64,000 nucleotides of DNA, from the NCBI GenBank assembly GCA_018812715.1, contig JAHJCT010000011.1:178614-242613 (forward strand), read 5' to 3'. The translations under genes were made by a program, and so were the position numbers. Positions 34,164 to 43,333 of the stretch are shown piece by piece. The notes below the pieces were generated by a model, which was not told the origin of the DNA, did not search any database, and worked only from the letters and a program-made list of their open reading frames with translations. Numbering within the stretch: the stretch's first letter is position 1; every line of letters begins with the position of its first letter. Source of the stretch: Microcaldota archaeon. GTDB taxonomy: Archaea > Micrarchaeota > Micrarchaeia > Anstonellales > Bilamarchaeaceae.

Positions 34164-34466
34164 TTATCTAAATAAAAAACAGCTAATAGAAAGCCTCCTT
34201 TCTCCACACAAAACCTTTCTCAATTCACTCTCAAGCCTATCTTTTCTTGTTTCTTTGTTCGATCCTTTACACATACTCAAAAGATTCCTCTTCTGAATCC
34301 TTAAAATTCTCCTTGATCTTCCTATCTCTATAAAGTGGGGCGTTTCGAGTCTTCTTGAGCTCTCTAAAGCACGGTTGATAAATGCAAGTTCGAGTTGGTT
34401 GATATCAAAATAAGAAGTGGTTACATCAATTGACTTCTTTTGTTTTTTTGATATTTTCATATACAA
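34164..34466 (-). CDS. small hypothetical basic protein, 100 aa
   Basis: A Lys/Arg-rich, mostly helical frame with no recognised domain (INQLELAFINRALESSRRL, RRILRIQKRNLLSMCKG). TATA-like AATTAATAATA lies upstream. It ends just before the dph2 leader ORF, so the three could form one transcript. Support comes only from the open frame and position. Confidence 0.42.
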   Translation of the reverse strand: MYMKISKKQKKSIDVTTSYFDINQLELAFINRALESSRRLETPHFIEIGRSRRILRIQKRNLLSMCKGSNKETRKDRLESELRKVLCGERRLSISCFLFR

Positions 34467-34511
34467 CTATCACATATCTATTATTAATTTTTTTTGATAC
34501 AGTATCCATTC

Positions 34512-35255
34512 ATGAATAGGTATCTAATAGTGTTATTGGCGCTTAGTTTTCTTTTCTTTGGTTGTTCTGGTCCTGCTGCACCAATAGAGCAAGCTAACGT
34601 TACAGTTGAAGAACAACAATCAGTCTCTGCAGAAGAAAATTCTAATGGGGAAGAACTTGAAGTTACTGAAAACAAAGTACTAATTTTGGGCCGTTCTGTT
34701 GCATATGGCTGGATGGAATACCTTGGGTTTGAATGGACGTGTGATGACGAAGAGTGTTATACTGGTAGTCCCAGGGGCACTTATGAAGATTATTACTTCA
34801 TCTATTACGAACTTGATTATCCTCCTGAGATAGCAGATTCAGCAATTGAAGGTGTAGATACATATGGTACTGATGCTGAAGTAATATTCTTCAAGTTCTG
34901 TTTTGTGGATTTCACAGCTGATGATGAGACAATTCAATTGAATGAGCAATTAGTTGAGGACGTTTATCAAGGAGTTGTAGTTGAACATAATAAGAAACTT
35001 ATTGTTGGCAATGCACTCCCAATGGTTGCACAGGATACTGAACCAGCTTTAGTTACTAACCATAGAAATTACAATCAGTGGCTTGACAACTTTGCTGCAA
35101 CACATGACAACGTCGAAGTATTAGATCTTTATGGCATCCTGTCTGATAGCAATGGAAACCTAAGAAGTGATTATGCACTGGCAACTGATGATTCCCATCT
35201 CAACGATGTGGCGTATGCAGAGATTACTTCGCAGTTTATGGATCTGTTGGGGTAA
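34512..35255 (+). CDS. SGNH/GDSL hydrolase-like lipoprotein
   Basis: A signal peptide ends in the lipobox FLFFGC. After an acidic linker, VLILGRSVAYGWM fits the block I nucleophile region (Ser in GRS where GDS is usual), and ATDDSHLNDVAYAEI near the C-terminus carries the Asp-x-x-His of block V. Together these point to a surface-anchored SGNH esterase or acyl hydrolase. I start at ATG 34512, as residues before it do not belong to the signal peptide. Confidence 0.7.
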   Translation: MNRYLIVLLALSFLFFGCSGPAAPIEQANVTVEEQQSVSAEENSNGEELEVTENKVLILGRSVAYGWMEYLGFEWTCDDEECYTGSPRGTYEDYYFIYYELDYPPEIADSAIEGVDTYGTDAEVIFFKFCFVDFTADDETIQLNEQLVEDVYQGVVVEHNKKLIVGNALPMVAQDTEPALVTNHRNYNQWLDNFAATHDNVEVLDLYGILSDSNGNLRSDYALATDDSHLNDVAYAEITSQFMDLLG

Positions 35256-35260
35256 ATCTT

Positions 35261-37600
35261 TCACTCATCTTCGAGTTGAACTGCTCTTTTCTTATCAGAA
35301 AGGTTTTCAGTAAGCATTGCAAGCCTATCAAGCATTATTTTCTTCTCTGCACTTTGTACAATTGTTCTTGTTCTTGTTACTGCATCAGGATTAACTGACA
35401 TGCTAGTTGTGCCAAACTCAACCAATTTTTCTGCGAATTCAGGATACACCGAAGGTGCCTGGCCACAAAGTGAGGTTGTTACCCCGTATTTTTTGCATGT
35501 CGTGATTACTTGTTTTAATGCCCTCAAAACAGCTTCATTTCTTTCATCAAAGCCTTTTGCCATAGTTGCATTGTCCCTGTCTATACCAAGAATAAGCTGA
35601 GTAAGGTCATTTGTTCCTATGGAAACCCCATCGATACCCTCTTCACAAAACTGATCAATCAAAAATACAGTGCTTGGGACCTCAACCATAATCCAGAGCT
35701 TAAAGTCTCTTGTCCTATACAGACCAACCTCATGTAACGCCTGTTTGATTGCCCTCAATTCACCTATTCTTCTTATGAATGGTATCATCAGCCAAAGATT
35801 AGGCAAATGATATTCTTCCCTTACTTTTTTGATAGCTTCAAGTTCCATTTTGAAAGCATCTGGTTCATGCAAATACCTAGACGCCCCACGGTAGCCCATC
35901 ATTGGATTTTCTTCATGTGGTTCGTATTTTTCTCCACCTTCGAGATTTCTATATTCATTAGTTTTGAAATCCGTTGCCCTGTAAACTACTGGCCTTGGAT
36001 AAAATGCTGCTGCAAATTTTCTCAAATCTCCAGCAAGCCTTTCAATAAATTCTTTTCTTTTTCCTTCTTCAAGCATTTTCCTTGGATGTTGTCCAATATC
36101 CGCTATCATAAATTCTGCTCTTAGAAGACCAATTCCATCGCATGGAAGTTTTGATACTTTTTCTGCCTGGTCAACGTCTGCAAGATTTACGTATATCTTT
36201 GTCCCAGTAACTGGGGCAGCAGATGCTATTTGTGCAGCTCCTTCAGTCTTTGCAGCTGCTTCAGGTGCAGATACCAGACCTTCGTATACAAGACCGTGGC
36301 TTCCATCAACACTTACTTCCATCCCATCTTTCAGTTTTTTTGTGGCCTCACCAGTACCAACAATACATGGAACACCGAGTTCTCTACTTACTATTGCAGC
36401 ATGGCTTGTCATCCCCCCAGTATCAGTTATTATTGCTGCTGCCTTTTTCATTGCAGGAACAAAATCAGGAGTAGTCATTTCTGTTACAAGTACTTCGCCT
36501 TTTTCCATACTTTTGGTTTCTTTTGAAGTTTTGACAATCTTTACTTTTCCCATACCTATTCCAGGCGAAGCGCCGAGACCTTTAAGAATCACTTTTGCTT
36601 CACTAACATCTTTTTTTCCTTCCATTTTTTCTTCTCCTCCTTCCTTTAGTGTTGTTATTGGTCGTGATTGCACTATATACAGATTCCCCCTCTCAAATGC
36701 ATATTCTATATCCTGAGGGTAATTGTAATGATCCTCAATTTTTTTACAAATAGTTGCAAGGTCTTTTATCTCTAAATCACTCAGTTTTTGCTTACCTTGT
36801 GCCTCATCTTTTATCTCTGCTTTTCTGTTTTTCCCCTCAATTTTCACTATCATCCAAGTTTGCTTTACTACACTTTTATCAATAATCTTCATTGTGTTTT
36901 TATCTATTCTATAAGTGTCAGGAGTTACCTGTCCGCTTACTACTACTTCACCCAAGCCATATGCACCTTCTATAGACATGATATCTGGATCTTGATAAAG
37001 TGGATCAACTGTGAAAACTACGCCAGCCTTTTCACTCTGAACCATCATTTGCACAACAGCAGAGAGTCCTACTTTCATATGCTCAAACTTGTTTTCTGTT
37101 CTGTAAAATATTGCACGTGGTTCAAAGAGTGATGCCCAACATTCCTTAATTGCTTGTAATACTCCTTCTGTTTTATGTACATTCAGAAAAGTTGATTGCT
37201 GCCCTGCAAAACTTGCAGTTGGCAAATCTTCTGCTGTAGCACTACTTCTAACAGCAACATACACCTCTCTTCCAACCATTTCATTGAGTTCTTTATACGC
37301 TTTTACAATGTCATCATGAACATCTTTTGGCATATTGCCATCCATTATCAGCTTTTTGATTTTGTCAGACGCTTCTACTAAGGCATCATGATCATTAACA
37401 TCCAATTCTGAGAGTATAGTATTTATTGGTTCTCTCAAATTGTTTGCTTCAAGATGTTTATAATAAGCACCGCTCGTTGCTACAAAACCATTCGGTATAG
37501 GAAACCCATTTTGAAACATTTCCCCAAGATTAGCTCCCTTTCCACCTGCTTCAGCCAAACTTCCCCTACTAAGTTCTTTAAACCACATTATGTTTTTCAT
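35261..37600 (-). CDS. ppsA: phosphoenolpyruvate synthase
   Basis: Makes PEP from pyruvate, ATP and water, for gluconeogenesis. The N-terminal ATP-grasp domain runs to about residue 320 (GGKGANLGEMFQNGFPIPNGF, VAVRSSATAEDLPTASFAGQ); the phosphohistidine domain has GGMTSHAAIVSRELGVPC near residue 395; the C-terminal barrel has TNDLTQLILGIDRDN and SLCGQAPS. The 779-aa length is normal. The leader has GAGGG before the ATG and a strong inverted repeat at the presumed transcription start. Confidence 0.95.
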   Translation of the reverse strand: MKNIMWFKELSRGSLAEAGGKGANLGEMFQNGFPIPNGFVATSGAYYKHLEANNLREPINTILSELDVNDHDALVEASDKIKKLIMDGNMPKDVHDDIVKAYKELNEMVGREVYVAVRSSATAEDLPTASFAGQQSTFLNVHKTEGVLQAIKECWASLFEPRAIFYRTENKFEHMKVGLSAVVQMMVQSEKAGVVFTVDPLYQDPDIMSIEGAYGLGEVVVSGQVTPDTYRIDKNTMKIIDKSVVKQTWMIVKIEGKNRKAEIKDEAQGKQKLSDLEIKDLATICKKIEDHYNYPQDIEYAFERGNLYIVQSRPITTLKEGGEEKMEGKKDVSEAKVILKGLGASPGIGMGKVKIVKTSKETKSMEKGEVLVTEMTTPDFVPAMKKAAAIITDTGGMTSHAAIVSRELGVPCIVGTGEATKKLKDGMEVSVDGSHGLVYEGLVSAPEAAAKTEGAAQIASAAPVTGTKIYVNLADVDQAEKVSKLPCDGIGLLRAEFMIADIGQHPRKMLEEGKRKEFIERLAGDLRKFAAAFYPRPVVYRATDFKTNEYRNLEGGEKYEPHEENPMMGYRGASRYLHEPDAFKMELEAIKKVREEYHLPNLWLMIPFIRRIGELRAIKQALHEVGLYRTRDFKLWIMVEVPSTVFLIDQFCEEGIDGVSIGTNDLTQLILGIDRDNATMAKGFDERNEAVLRALKQVITTCKKYGVTTSLCGQAPSVYPEFAEKLVEFGTTSMSVNPDAVTRTRTIVQSAEKKIMLDRLAMLTENLSDKKRAVQLEDE

Positions 37601-37627
37601 ATCAAAACCCTCAGTTTGATTTAATTC

Positions 37628-37657
37628 TAGCTGGGTAATAATGAAAGTTCCCAGCTA
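37628..37657. promoter_or_regulatory. inverted repeat at the ppsA transcription start
   Basis: Perfect 8-bp arms TAGCTGGG (37628-37635) and CCCAGCTA (37650-37657) are 14 bases apart. They lie 28-57 bases before the ppsA ATG and about 25 bases downstream of the TATA box on that strand, so this is either a repressor site overlapping the start or a hairpin at the mRNA 5' end. Confidence 0.5.
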
Positions 37658-37675
37658 CGCTTACATATCATATAT

Positions 37676-37687
37676 TCTTTATAAATT
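37676..37687. promoter_or_regulatory. shared bidirectional TATA box (ppsA / GIDE gene)
   Basis: TTTATAAA is self-complementary and reads as a TATA box on both strands. It is about 25 bases upstream of the GIDE-domain ATG (37709) and about 80 bases upstream of the ppsA ATG. No second TATA-like box is evident in the 108-base gap. Confidence 0.5.
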
Positions 37688-37708
37688 TTCTTAGTATTGT
37701 ATATTGAA

Positions 37709-38476
37709 ATGTCTTCTACTGGCAAATGCATCGGTTACGCCGCCGTTGGCTTTTTAGCTGGCCTGGCCTTTCTCTACGATGGCCTTCAGAGATATCTCAG
37801 AGTTCAAAAAATCAACAATACGCCCACTTCTAAGGTTCGCTCAGCTGCTATTGGTCTTGTAGAACTTTATGGAAAGACGAAAGGAGAACTAAACAGTCCT
37901 ATTTCAAAAAACAAATGCGGCTATTGGAAGCTTGTAGCACAATGGTACAAATCAGGCAAGCATGGCGGTTGGCGCAATTTTTATACTAAATCTTCTACAG
38001 AACCATTTTATCTTGAAGATGAAACAGGAAAAATTCTTGTAGATCCAACCAATGCTGTCGTTGAAATACCCCATGATAATCTTTTTCAAGGCTATATCAG
38101 TGGAAAAGGTATGTTTGGCATGCCACACAAGCTTATTGATGCACAAATTTTGAATTTTGTCAATAATGCAGATGATAATATAAAATCGAAATTTATGAGG
38201 TATAAGGATCGTGATGTTAGAATCTATGAATACTTTATTGCAGAAGAAGATTCAGTTTATGTTCTTGGTACTGCTGAATCCAAAGAAGGGACTAGAAGCG
38301 ATATAGCACATGAAAATCTCATAATTAGAAAAGGCAAAAATGAAATGTATATAAGCGATTCTCATGAAAAGAAAATAGTCAGTGGTATGATGATGTCAGC
38401 ATATTGGCGTATTTTCGGAGGGTTTGCCCTTTCTGCAATATGTTTATTGATCTTATTAGGTCTGCTTGGGGTGTGA
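37709..38476 (+). CDS. GIDE-domain membrane protein
   Basis: Two transmembrane helices (residues 5-22 and the C-terminal GGFALSAICLLILLGLLG) bracket a GIDE domain, with CGYWKLVAQWYKSGKHGG, FYLEDETGKILVDPTNA and YEYFIAEEDSVYVLGTA as its core. This is the membrane layout of MUL1-like proteins but without a RING finger. The next gene is lemA, a frequent partner in prokaryotes. ATG 37709 is chosen by the TATA spacing. Confidence 0.8.
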   Translation: MSSTGKCIGYAAVGFLAGLAFLYDGLQRYLRVQKINNTPTSKVRSAAIGLVELYGKTKGELNSPISKNKCGYWKLVAQWYKSGKHGGWRNFYTKSSTEPFYLEDETGKILVDPTNAVVEIPHDNLFQGYISGKGMFGMPHKLIDAQILNFVNNADDNIKSKFMRYKDRDVRIYEYFIAEEDSVYVLGTAESKEGTRSDIAHENLIIRKGKNEMYISDSHEKKIVSGMMMSAYWRIFGGFALSAICLLILLGLLGV

Positions 38477-38480
38477 TGTG

Positions 38481-39059
38481 ATGTTTGGACTTGGTATTGG
38501 CTTATGCCTTGGATTTGTTTTTGTTGTTGGTTTTATTCTTGCTATTTTCTATTTTGTTTCAGTTTATAACGGATTAGTAGGCCTTAGAAATAATATAGAT
38601 AAAGCATGGGCAAATATAGACGTTCTTCTCAAACAAAGATCTGATCTAATTCCTAATCTTGTTGAGACTGTGAAAGGCTATATGAAACACGAGAGAGGAA
38701 CACTTGAAACAGTAACAAAATTAAGGGCACAAATTATGGCACACAACAGTCCTGCTAAAAAAGCAAAGGCTAGTGAAGCATTAACGGGTGCATTAAAATC
38801 TATTTTTGCAGTTGCAGAAAACTACCCTGCACTCAAAGCAAGTGAAAATTTTATTGAATTGCAAAAACAAATTACTGCTATAGAAAATCAGATAGCAGAC
38901 AGAAGAGAATTCTATAATGATTCAGTGCTTCTCTACAATACACGTATCAAAGTGTTACCTGATACTCTATTAGCTTCAGTTCTTGGTTACAAAGAAAAAG
39001 AATATTTCAAAGCAACTGAAGAAGAGAAAAAACTAGTAGATGCTAAATTCGAAAAATAA
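38481..39059 (+). CDS. lemA: LemA family protein
   Basis: An N-terminal transmembrane helix precedes a helical LemA domain (YNGLVGLRNNIDKAWANIDV, LKQRSDLIPNLVETVKGYMKH, NDSVLLYNTRIKVLPD). It starts four bases after the GIDE stop, with GGTGTGATGTG upstream, so both are cotranscribed. The physiological role of LemA is unclear. A T-rich stretch at 39066-39087 follows and may terminate it. Confidence 0.88.
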   Translation: MFGLGIGLCLGFVFVVGFILAIFYFVSVYNGLVGLRNNIDKAWANIDVLLKQRSDLIPNLVETVKGYMKHERGTLETVTKLRAQIMAHNSPAKKAKASEALTGALKSIFAVAENYPALKASENFIELQKQITAIENQIADRREFYNDSVLLYNTRIKVLPDTLLASVLGYKEKEYFKATEEEKKLVDAKFEK

Positions 39060-39113
39060 CCATCAATTTTTTATCTACTTTTTTATGTAAAAATTAGTTC
39101 ATACGTAATGAAT

Positions 39114-39134
39114 GTGACGACAAGAAGTTTTAGG
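39114..39134 (-). repeat. 23S rRNA processing stem, 3' strand
   Basis: GTGACGACAAGAA (39114-39126) and TTTTAGG (39128-39134) are complementary to 42179-42191 and 42171-42177. The pre-rRNA can therefore close a stem of 13 bp plus 7 bp with one mismatch. This matches the role of archaeal rRNA processing stems. I do not see the usual bulge-helix-bulge in it. Confidence 0.7.
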
Positions 39135-39149
39135 GTCTCACAGAGTGAG

Positions 39150-42100
39150 TTGTCATATGAATTAGGCCATTAGTAACGGCTAGCTGAAACGCTCGGCGAA
39201 CCTAACGTCTTACACTACCGTTCTATCAAACGGATCTGTTATCCGCGGCATTTGTTTCCTCGTTTTAAGGGTTGCTTCGACCTTAGATGCTTTCAGGTCT
39301 TATCAACGCAGCGCGTAGCTGCCCGGCAATGCAAATCACAACCGGTAGACCAGTGGCGCCGGCCCCCCGTTCCTCTCGTACTCAAGGGGCCTTACTCTCA
39401 AGAAACAACACTCCTAAAAGATACTACCGTACTGTCTCGCGACGTACTGAACCCAGCTCATGTGGGGTTTTAATGGATGAACAACCCAACCCTTGGTCGC
39501 TCCTACACGACCAGGATACCCCAAGCCGACAGCGATGTACCAAACCGCGGGGTCGATACGTACGCGACGTAGTCTTATAGTTAAAAGAAACTCAGACTAT
39601 CGCCGCAGTGTACTCTCGCCCGCGACGAGCCTGTTACCTCCAGGGTAGCTTGTCTGACAGCTTGAATCCTCAACAACGGGATTTCAAGGTTCGTTAAGCC
39701 CGACTTTCGTCTCTGCGTTTCACGCTTTTCGAAACACAGTCAGCCCTGCATTTGTCTTTAACCCTCTATTTCCGATTTCTGACCGGAATGAGCAGAGCAT
39801 TGGGCGCCCTTGTTTCCTTATCGAGGGCGTACCGCCCCAGCCAAACTATCTACCTGACGATGTCCCCTTGCGGGTAAGCAATATAAAATCTATTAAGTGG
39901 TGTAACATTGTCGCCTCCACGTATCCCGGAAGATACGCTTCGAAAGCTCCCACTTACTCTTGGTAATAAATCTCATATCACAACATCAGGCTATAGTAAA
40001 GCTCCATGGAGTCTTCGTTTCCCTTTAGGAGTCCCCGGCATCTTCACCGGGCAGTGAGTTCACCAGGTCCCAGATAGGGACAGTGGGAGTGACGTTACGT
40101 CATTCATGCAAGCCGCCAATTAAGCGGCGAGGTATTACGCTACCTTAAGAGGGTCAGAGTTACCCCCGCTCTTTACCAGCCCTTCTTCAGATTGAAATCC
40201 GCTTTCAGGTACTGGCAGTGAGCAGACGTCAGCCATCATACTCATCCTTTCGGATCTGCGATGACCTGTGTTTTTGGTAAACAGTCGCACTCCCCTTGTT
40301 ACTGAGACCACAACATTACTCATGCTATGGCGCCCCTTCTTGCAAACTTACAGGGCTATCTTGCCGAGTTCCCTTACCTGGGTTATCCTGTCACACCTTA
40401 GCCTTCTAAGCTAGAGCACCTCTCAGTGGAAACTTTTTTGATGAAACTTTTTTCTAAAAAGTTTCCTGTACTGGTTCTAGGTACGAATACAAAGGATCGT
40501 TCCACTCTCACTTTTCATGGGTCCCTGGATTCAATGGGATTACCCCTACGGCTTTCATCTGCTTCTCCTCACAATGAGACTCGACAGACCTACTGCCTTC
40601 AGACGTCCGAAGACGCCCCACTTATCCAAAAACGTCAGAGAATGGCTTGCATTGCTGCACCTACCTCTGTAGGACCGGAATATTAACCGGTTTCCCTAAT
40701 TTCGGCTCTTTGGAATTACCGCGAGCCTTAGGATCGCCTAACCCTCAGCTGAAGAACGTGGCTGAGGAAACCTTGCTCTATAAGGTGTCCGGAATTCTCA
40801 TCCGGATATGCTGCTACTAACACCAGGATATTCATAACAGGCCGCTCCACATGATCTCACGACCATGCTTCTAAGCAACCCGTTCGCCCCCTTAATCACA
40901 CGCTTTTGGCGCTGGTAAGGTATCGGAAGCTGACTTAGCCCCGTGAATTTTCAGAAACTGCGCTCTCGGTGGGTCCGCTATTACGCGTTGTTTGAAGGAT
41001 GGCTGCTTCTGAGCCTACCTCCCCACTGTTTTTGAGAGGAGTTTCCTTTACAGATTAACACTTAGTCAGCATTTAGGGCCCTTAACCTTACGTACGGTCG
41101 TTCCCGTAAACGATACCAGACTTACTCGGATACCGCCACTGCCTCCATCTACGAAGATATAGTATTCGGAGTTTGAGAAGATGGCGATTCCTTTCGGAAC
41201 CAATCCACCTAATCAGTGCTCTACCCCTATATCCTTCTCCGGAGACGCTGTGCTGAGACACACTTCAGGGGGAACTCGCTATTGCCGTGTTCGACAGGAC
41301 TATCACCCCTACACCCAAGTCACCTAAGGGGAATATACCACCACTAGTTGCGGGCCTCCATCAACCGTCAGGTTGACTTCGCCCTGCTCAGGCGTAGATC
41401 ACAACGGCTTCGGGTCTAAACGGTGTGACTGATCGCCAGTTACGACGACACCCCTCACGTATTGCTACGCTGCGGGTACTTGCTTTCGCTTCGAATCTCA
41501 TCTCGCCACACCAAATAACTCCCTGGCTCTTGCTTCGAGAAGAAAGACAGAACACTGCTTAACTTATGTCGCTCCTCCAGTCTCCCAAAGTCGCTTCCAT
41601 AAGCCTACGCTTTCATGCCCTGTCCTGCTGTAACCATCTAGTTTCAGGATCTTTTCACACTCGTCCCCGAGTGCTTTTCAACTTTCGCTCGCGCTACTGC
41701 TTCGCTATCGGTCTTGCACCTCATATTTAGATTTGGATGTTGTTACACCCATATTCATGCCCCCTACCCAGAGGACACTACTCTTCATGGATCGCTCCTT
41801 TCAACTTCACCTACGAGACTGTTACTCGCTATGGTACCGCTTTCCATCGGACTTCGGCTCATAAAAAGGATGCTCCCCGCCACATCTACCAATATATTAC
41901 TATACTGGAATTCAGCTTGATCTATTCGGCTTTCACTCGCTGTTACTAACCGAATCTCAATTGATTTCTTTTCCACCCCGTACTAAGATGCTTCATTTCT
42001 GGGGGTTCTTACGCATTACTGCGCACCGCCAAACCCTTGGATCAAAGACTGCGTGCGTCTACCCAAGGCGTTTCGCCGCTTGCCGCGTGGCCGTGCGGGC

Positions 42101-42150
42101 ACAAGCCAAGCCATCCACTAAATGGCGTAGTATAAACAGCATATGACATA
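39150..42150 (-). rRNA. rrl: 23S ribosomal RNA
   Basis: The minus strand carries conserved LSU landmarks: AGTGGATGGCTTGGC near the 5' end (about 42115), AAGGGAACTCGGCAAGATAG (about 40357-40376), and the sarcin-ricin loop AGTACGAGAGGAACG near 39366-39380. Terminal helix 1 can form between TGTCATATG (42148-42140) and CATATGACA (39159-39151), which sets the mature ends to within about 15 bases. The length near 3.0 kb leaves no room for a large intron. No 16S, 5S or tRNA is next to it, and a promoter lies 140 bases upstream. Confidence 0.95.
40428..40466 (-). repeat. AT-rich hairpin expansion within 23S rRNA
   Basis: GGAAACTTTTT (40428-40438) and AAAAAGTTTCC (40456-40466) are perfect 11-bp inverted arms, with a further GAAACTTTTTTC between them. 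The segment replaces the tip of a helix upstream of the conserved AAGGGAACTCGGCAAG segment, about domain III/IV. It is far more AT-rich than the rest of the rRNA. Confidence 0.6.
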
Positions 42151-42170
42151 CTCACTACTATATGAACATG

Positions 42171-42191
42171 CCTAAAATTTCTTGTCGTCAC
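42171..42191 (-). repeat. 23S rRNA processing stem, 5' strand
   Basis: The partner of 39114-39134. On the minus strand GTGACGACAAGAA, one unpaired A, then TTTTAGG leads toward the mature 5' end about 22 bases further on. Confidence 0.7.
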
Positions 42192-42196
42192 TTCAC

Positions 42197-42258
42197 ACGC
42201 ATGAATTTCCCTCGAAGTGAGGGAGACATATATCTCTGTGTTGCTAAATTCAATGCGT
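42197..42258 (-). other. structured 5' leader of pre-23S rRNA
   Basis: Inverted segments ACGCATGAATTT (42197-42208) and AAATTCAATGCGT (42246-42258) pair with one bulge. They enclose a CCCTC/GAGGG hairpin (42209-42223) and a GAGACATATATCTC helix. It lies just outside the processing stem and would be removed on maturation. Not tRNA-like. Confidence 0.45.
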
Positions 42259-42289
42259 CGTGTATGACGCTCCTTTAGTCAAAATAAGA

Positions 42290-42326
42290 GCGGATCATAT
42301 CTATGAATCTTATTATTTATAAAGCT
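42290..42326 (-). promoter_or_regulatory. 23S rRNA promoter
   Basis: On the minus strand GCTTTATAAATAATAAG (42310-42326) is a strong archaeal TATA box, putting the start of transcription near 42290, about 140 bases before the mature 23S. The TATA core is self-complementary and could also serve the small gene at 42379 on the other strand. Confidence 0.6.
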
Positions 42327-42378
42327 TACGGAGAGATTTGGCATATTACTTCTTAAAGAAAGAAACATATCGCATTTC

Positions 42379-42600
42379 ATGGCAAAAAAATTAACTTCAG
42401 CTGAAAAGAAAAAGTATGCCCTACCAACAGATACTGATTTTGAAATTTTAACTAAATGTAAGCAGCTTGAAAGATTGGATTTAACCAGTGAAGACAAATT
42501 ACTTGTAAAACTTATTAAGACACAATTAGAGGAAAACTGGAGGGGTCATTTACTAAGAAAATTAAATCAACTTTTGAAAAAATACAAAGCGAAAAACTAA
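42379..42600 (+). CDS. small basic hypothetical protein, 73 aa
   Basis: A Lys-rich helical protein (SAEKKKYALP, CKQLERLDLTSEDKLLVKLI, LLRKLNQLLKKYKAKN) divergent from the 23S rRNA gene. Charge and position suggest an RNA- or DNA-binding protein, as an inference only. No known domain is recognised. Confidence 0.6.
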   Translation: MAKKLTSAEKKKYALPTDTDFEILTKCKQLERLDLTSEDKLLVKLIKTQLEENWRGHLLRKLNQLLKKYKAKN

Positions 42601-42669
42601 CTACTACCAAATCCCAATTCCAATCATGTTTAATTATATTTATGATATTAATAGACCGGAAGTGACAAA

Positions 42670-42942
42670 ATGAACGAAAAATTACAAAAAGATGTTAAGG
42701 AGTTTCTGGATAAAAAAATTGGAAAAAAATATATTTGCTGCATCTCTTATCAAACTGAAAAACAAGGTCAAAGTGCATCATCTGTATTTGGCAATGTTGA
42801 TTTCAGCAAAGACCCATTTGATGTCGTAAAAGGCCTTTTAGCCGGTCTGCAAACTGCAAGCAGCGGCTTTGTTCAGAAAGTAAGTGGTGTTACTACAAGC
42901 GAAAATAAACCAGAAAAAGAGCATACAAGCTACCACCAATGA
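42670..42942 (+). CDS. small hypothetical protein, 90 aa
   Basis: No recognised domain. The N-terminal 20 residues are helical and charged, followed by a KKYICCISYQT strand and an Ala/Ser/Gly-rich segment (VVKGLLAGLQTASSGFV). GGAAGTGA precedes the ATG. TATA-like TTATATTTATGA lies about 35 bases upstream. Confidence 0.5.
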   Translation: MNEKLQKDVKEFLDKKIGKKYICCISYQTEKQGQSASSVFGNVDFSKDPFDVVKGLLAGLQTASSGFVQKVSGVTTSENKPEKEHTSYHQ

Positions 42943-43039
42943 AATTAAACTTGCTAAGCATGGTATTGAATTACTATAAAGAGATCAACTCTAAAAAATA
43001 AATAATTATATGTTCAATTCTAAGTAACAATTAGAAACG

Positions 43040-43177
43040 TTAGAATCTTCTTTTTGGTTTGTAGCAATTTCTGCAGTATACTGGTCTACCTTCTTGGGGT
43101 TCGAACGGTACTTTGCATTCATTGCCGCATTTTGCGCAGACAGCATCCCACATGGGCCTGTCACTTCCTTCATTCAT
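43040..43177 (-). CDS. 45-aa zinc-ribbon protein
   Basis: ATG 43177 to TAA 43042. The sequence contains CAKCGNECKVPFEP and RPVYCRNCYKPKRR: two CxxC pairs spaced as a rubredoxin-like zinc ribbon. Short proteins with C.KC...C.VPF.P...RPVYC..C are common in archaea and candidate-phylum bacteria and often bind nucleic acid. GGTGA lies 12 bases before the start. Confidence 0.75.
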   Translation of the reverse strand: MNEGSDRPMWDAVCAKCGNECKVPFEPQEGRPVYCRNCYKPKRRF

Positions 43178-43333
43178 GTTTTTTTTCACCTATTTTTGTC
43201 TGAGCGTTACACTCAAACTAGTACTATTGTAACTATTGTAATTTAAAAATCTATCTATTCTTTTAAAAGTAATATAAAACCATAATTTTCCAAATTAGAA
43301 GACAATAAAAATCTTTTCAATAAATATGACCTT

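Noticed and set aside
39252-42146. Several ORFs of 60-97 codons on both strands within this interval
   Set aside because: They lie inside the 23S rRNA gene, have no protein-like composition, and reflect the low stop-codon density of rRNA.
39114-42191. Canonical bulge-helix-bulge in the 23S processing stem
   Set aside because: The pairing gives a 13-bp plus 7-bp stem with a single mismatch; I could not find two 3-base bulges separated by 4 bp.
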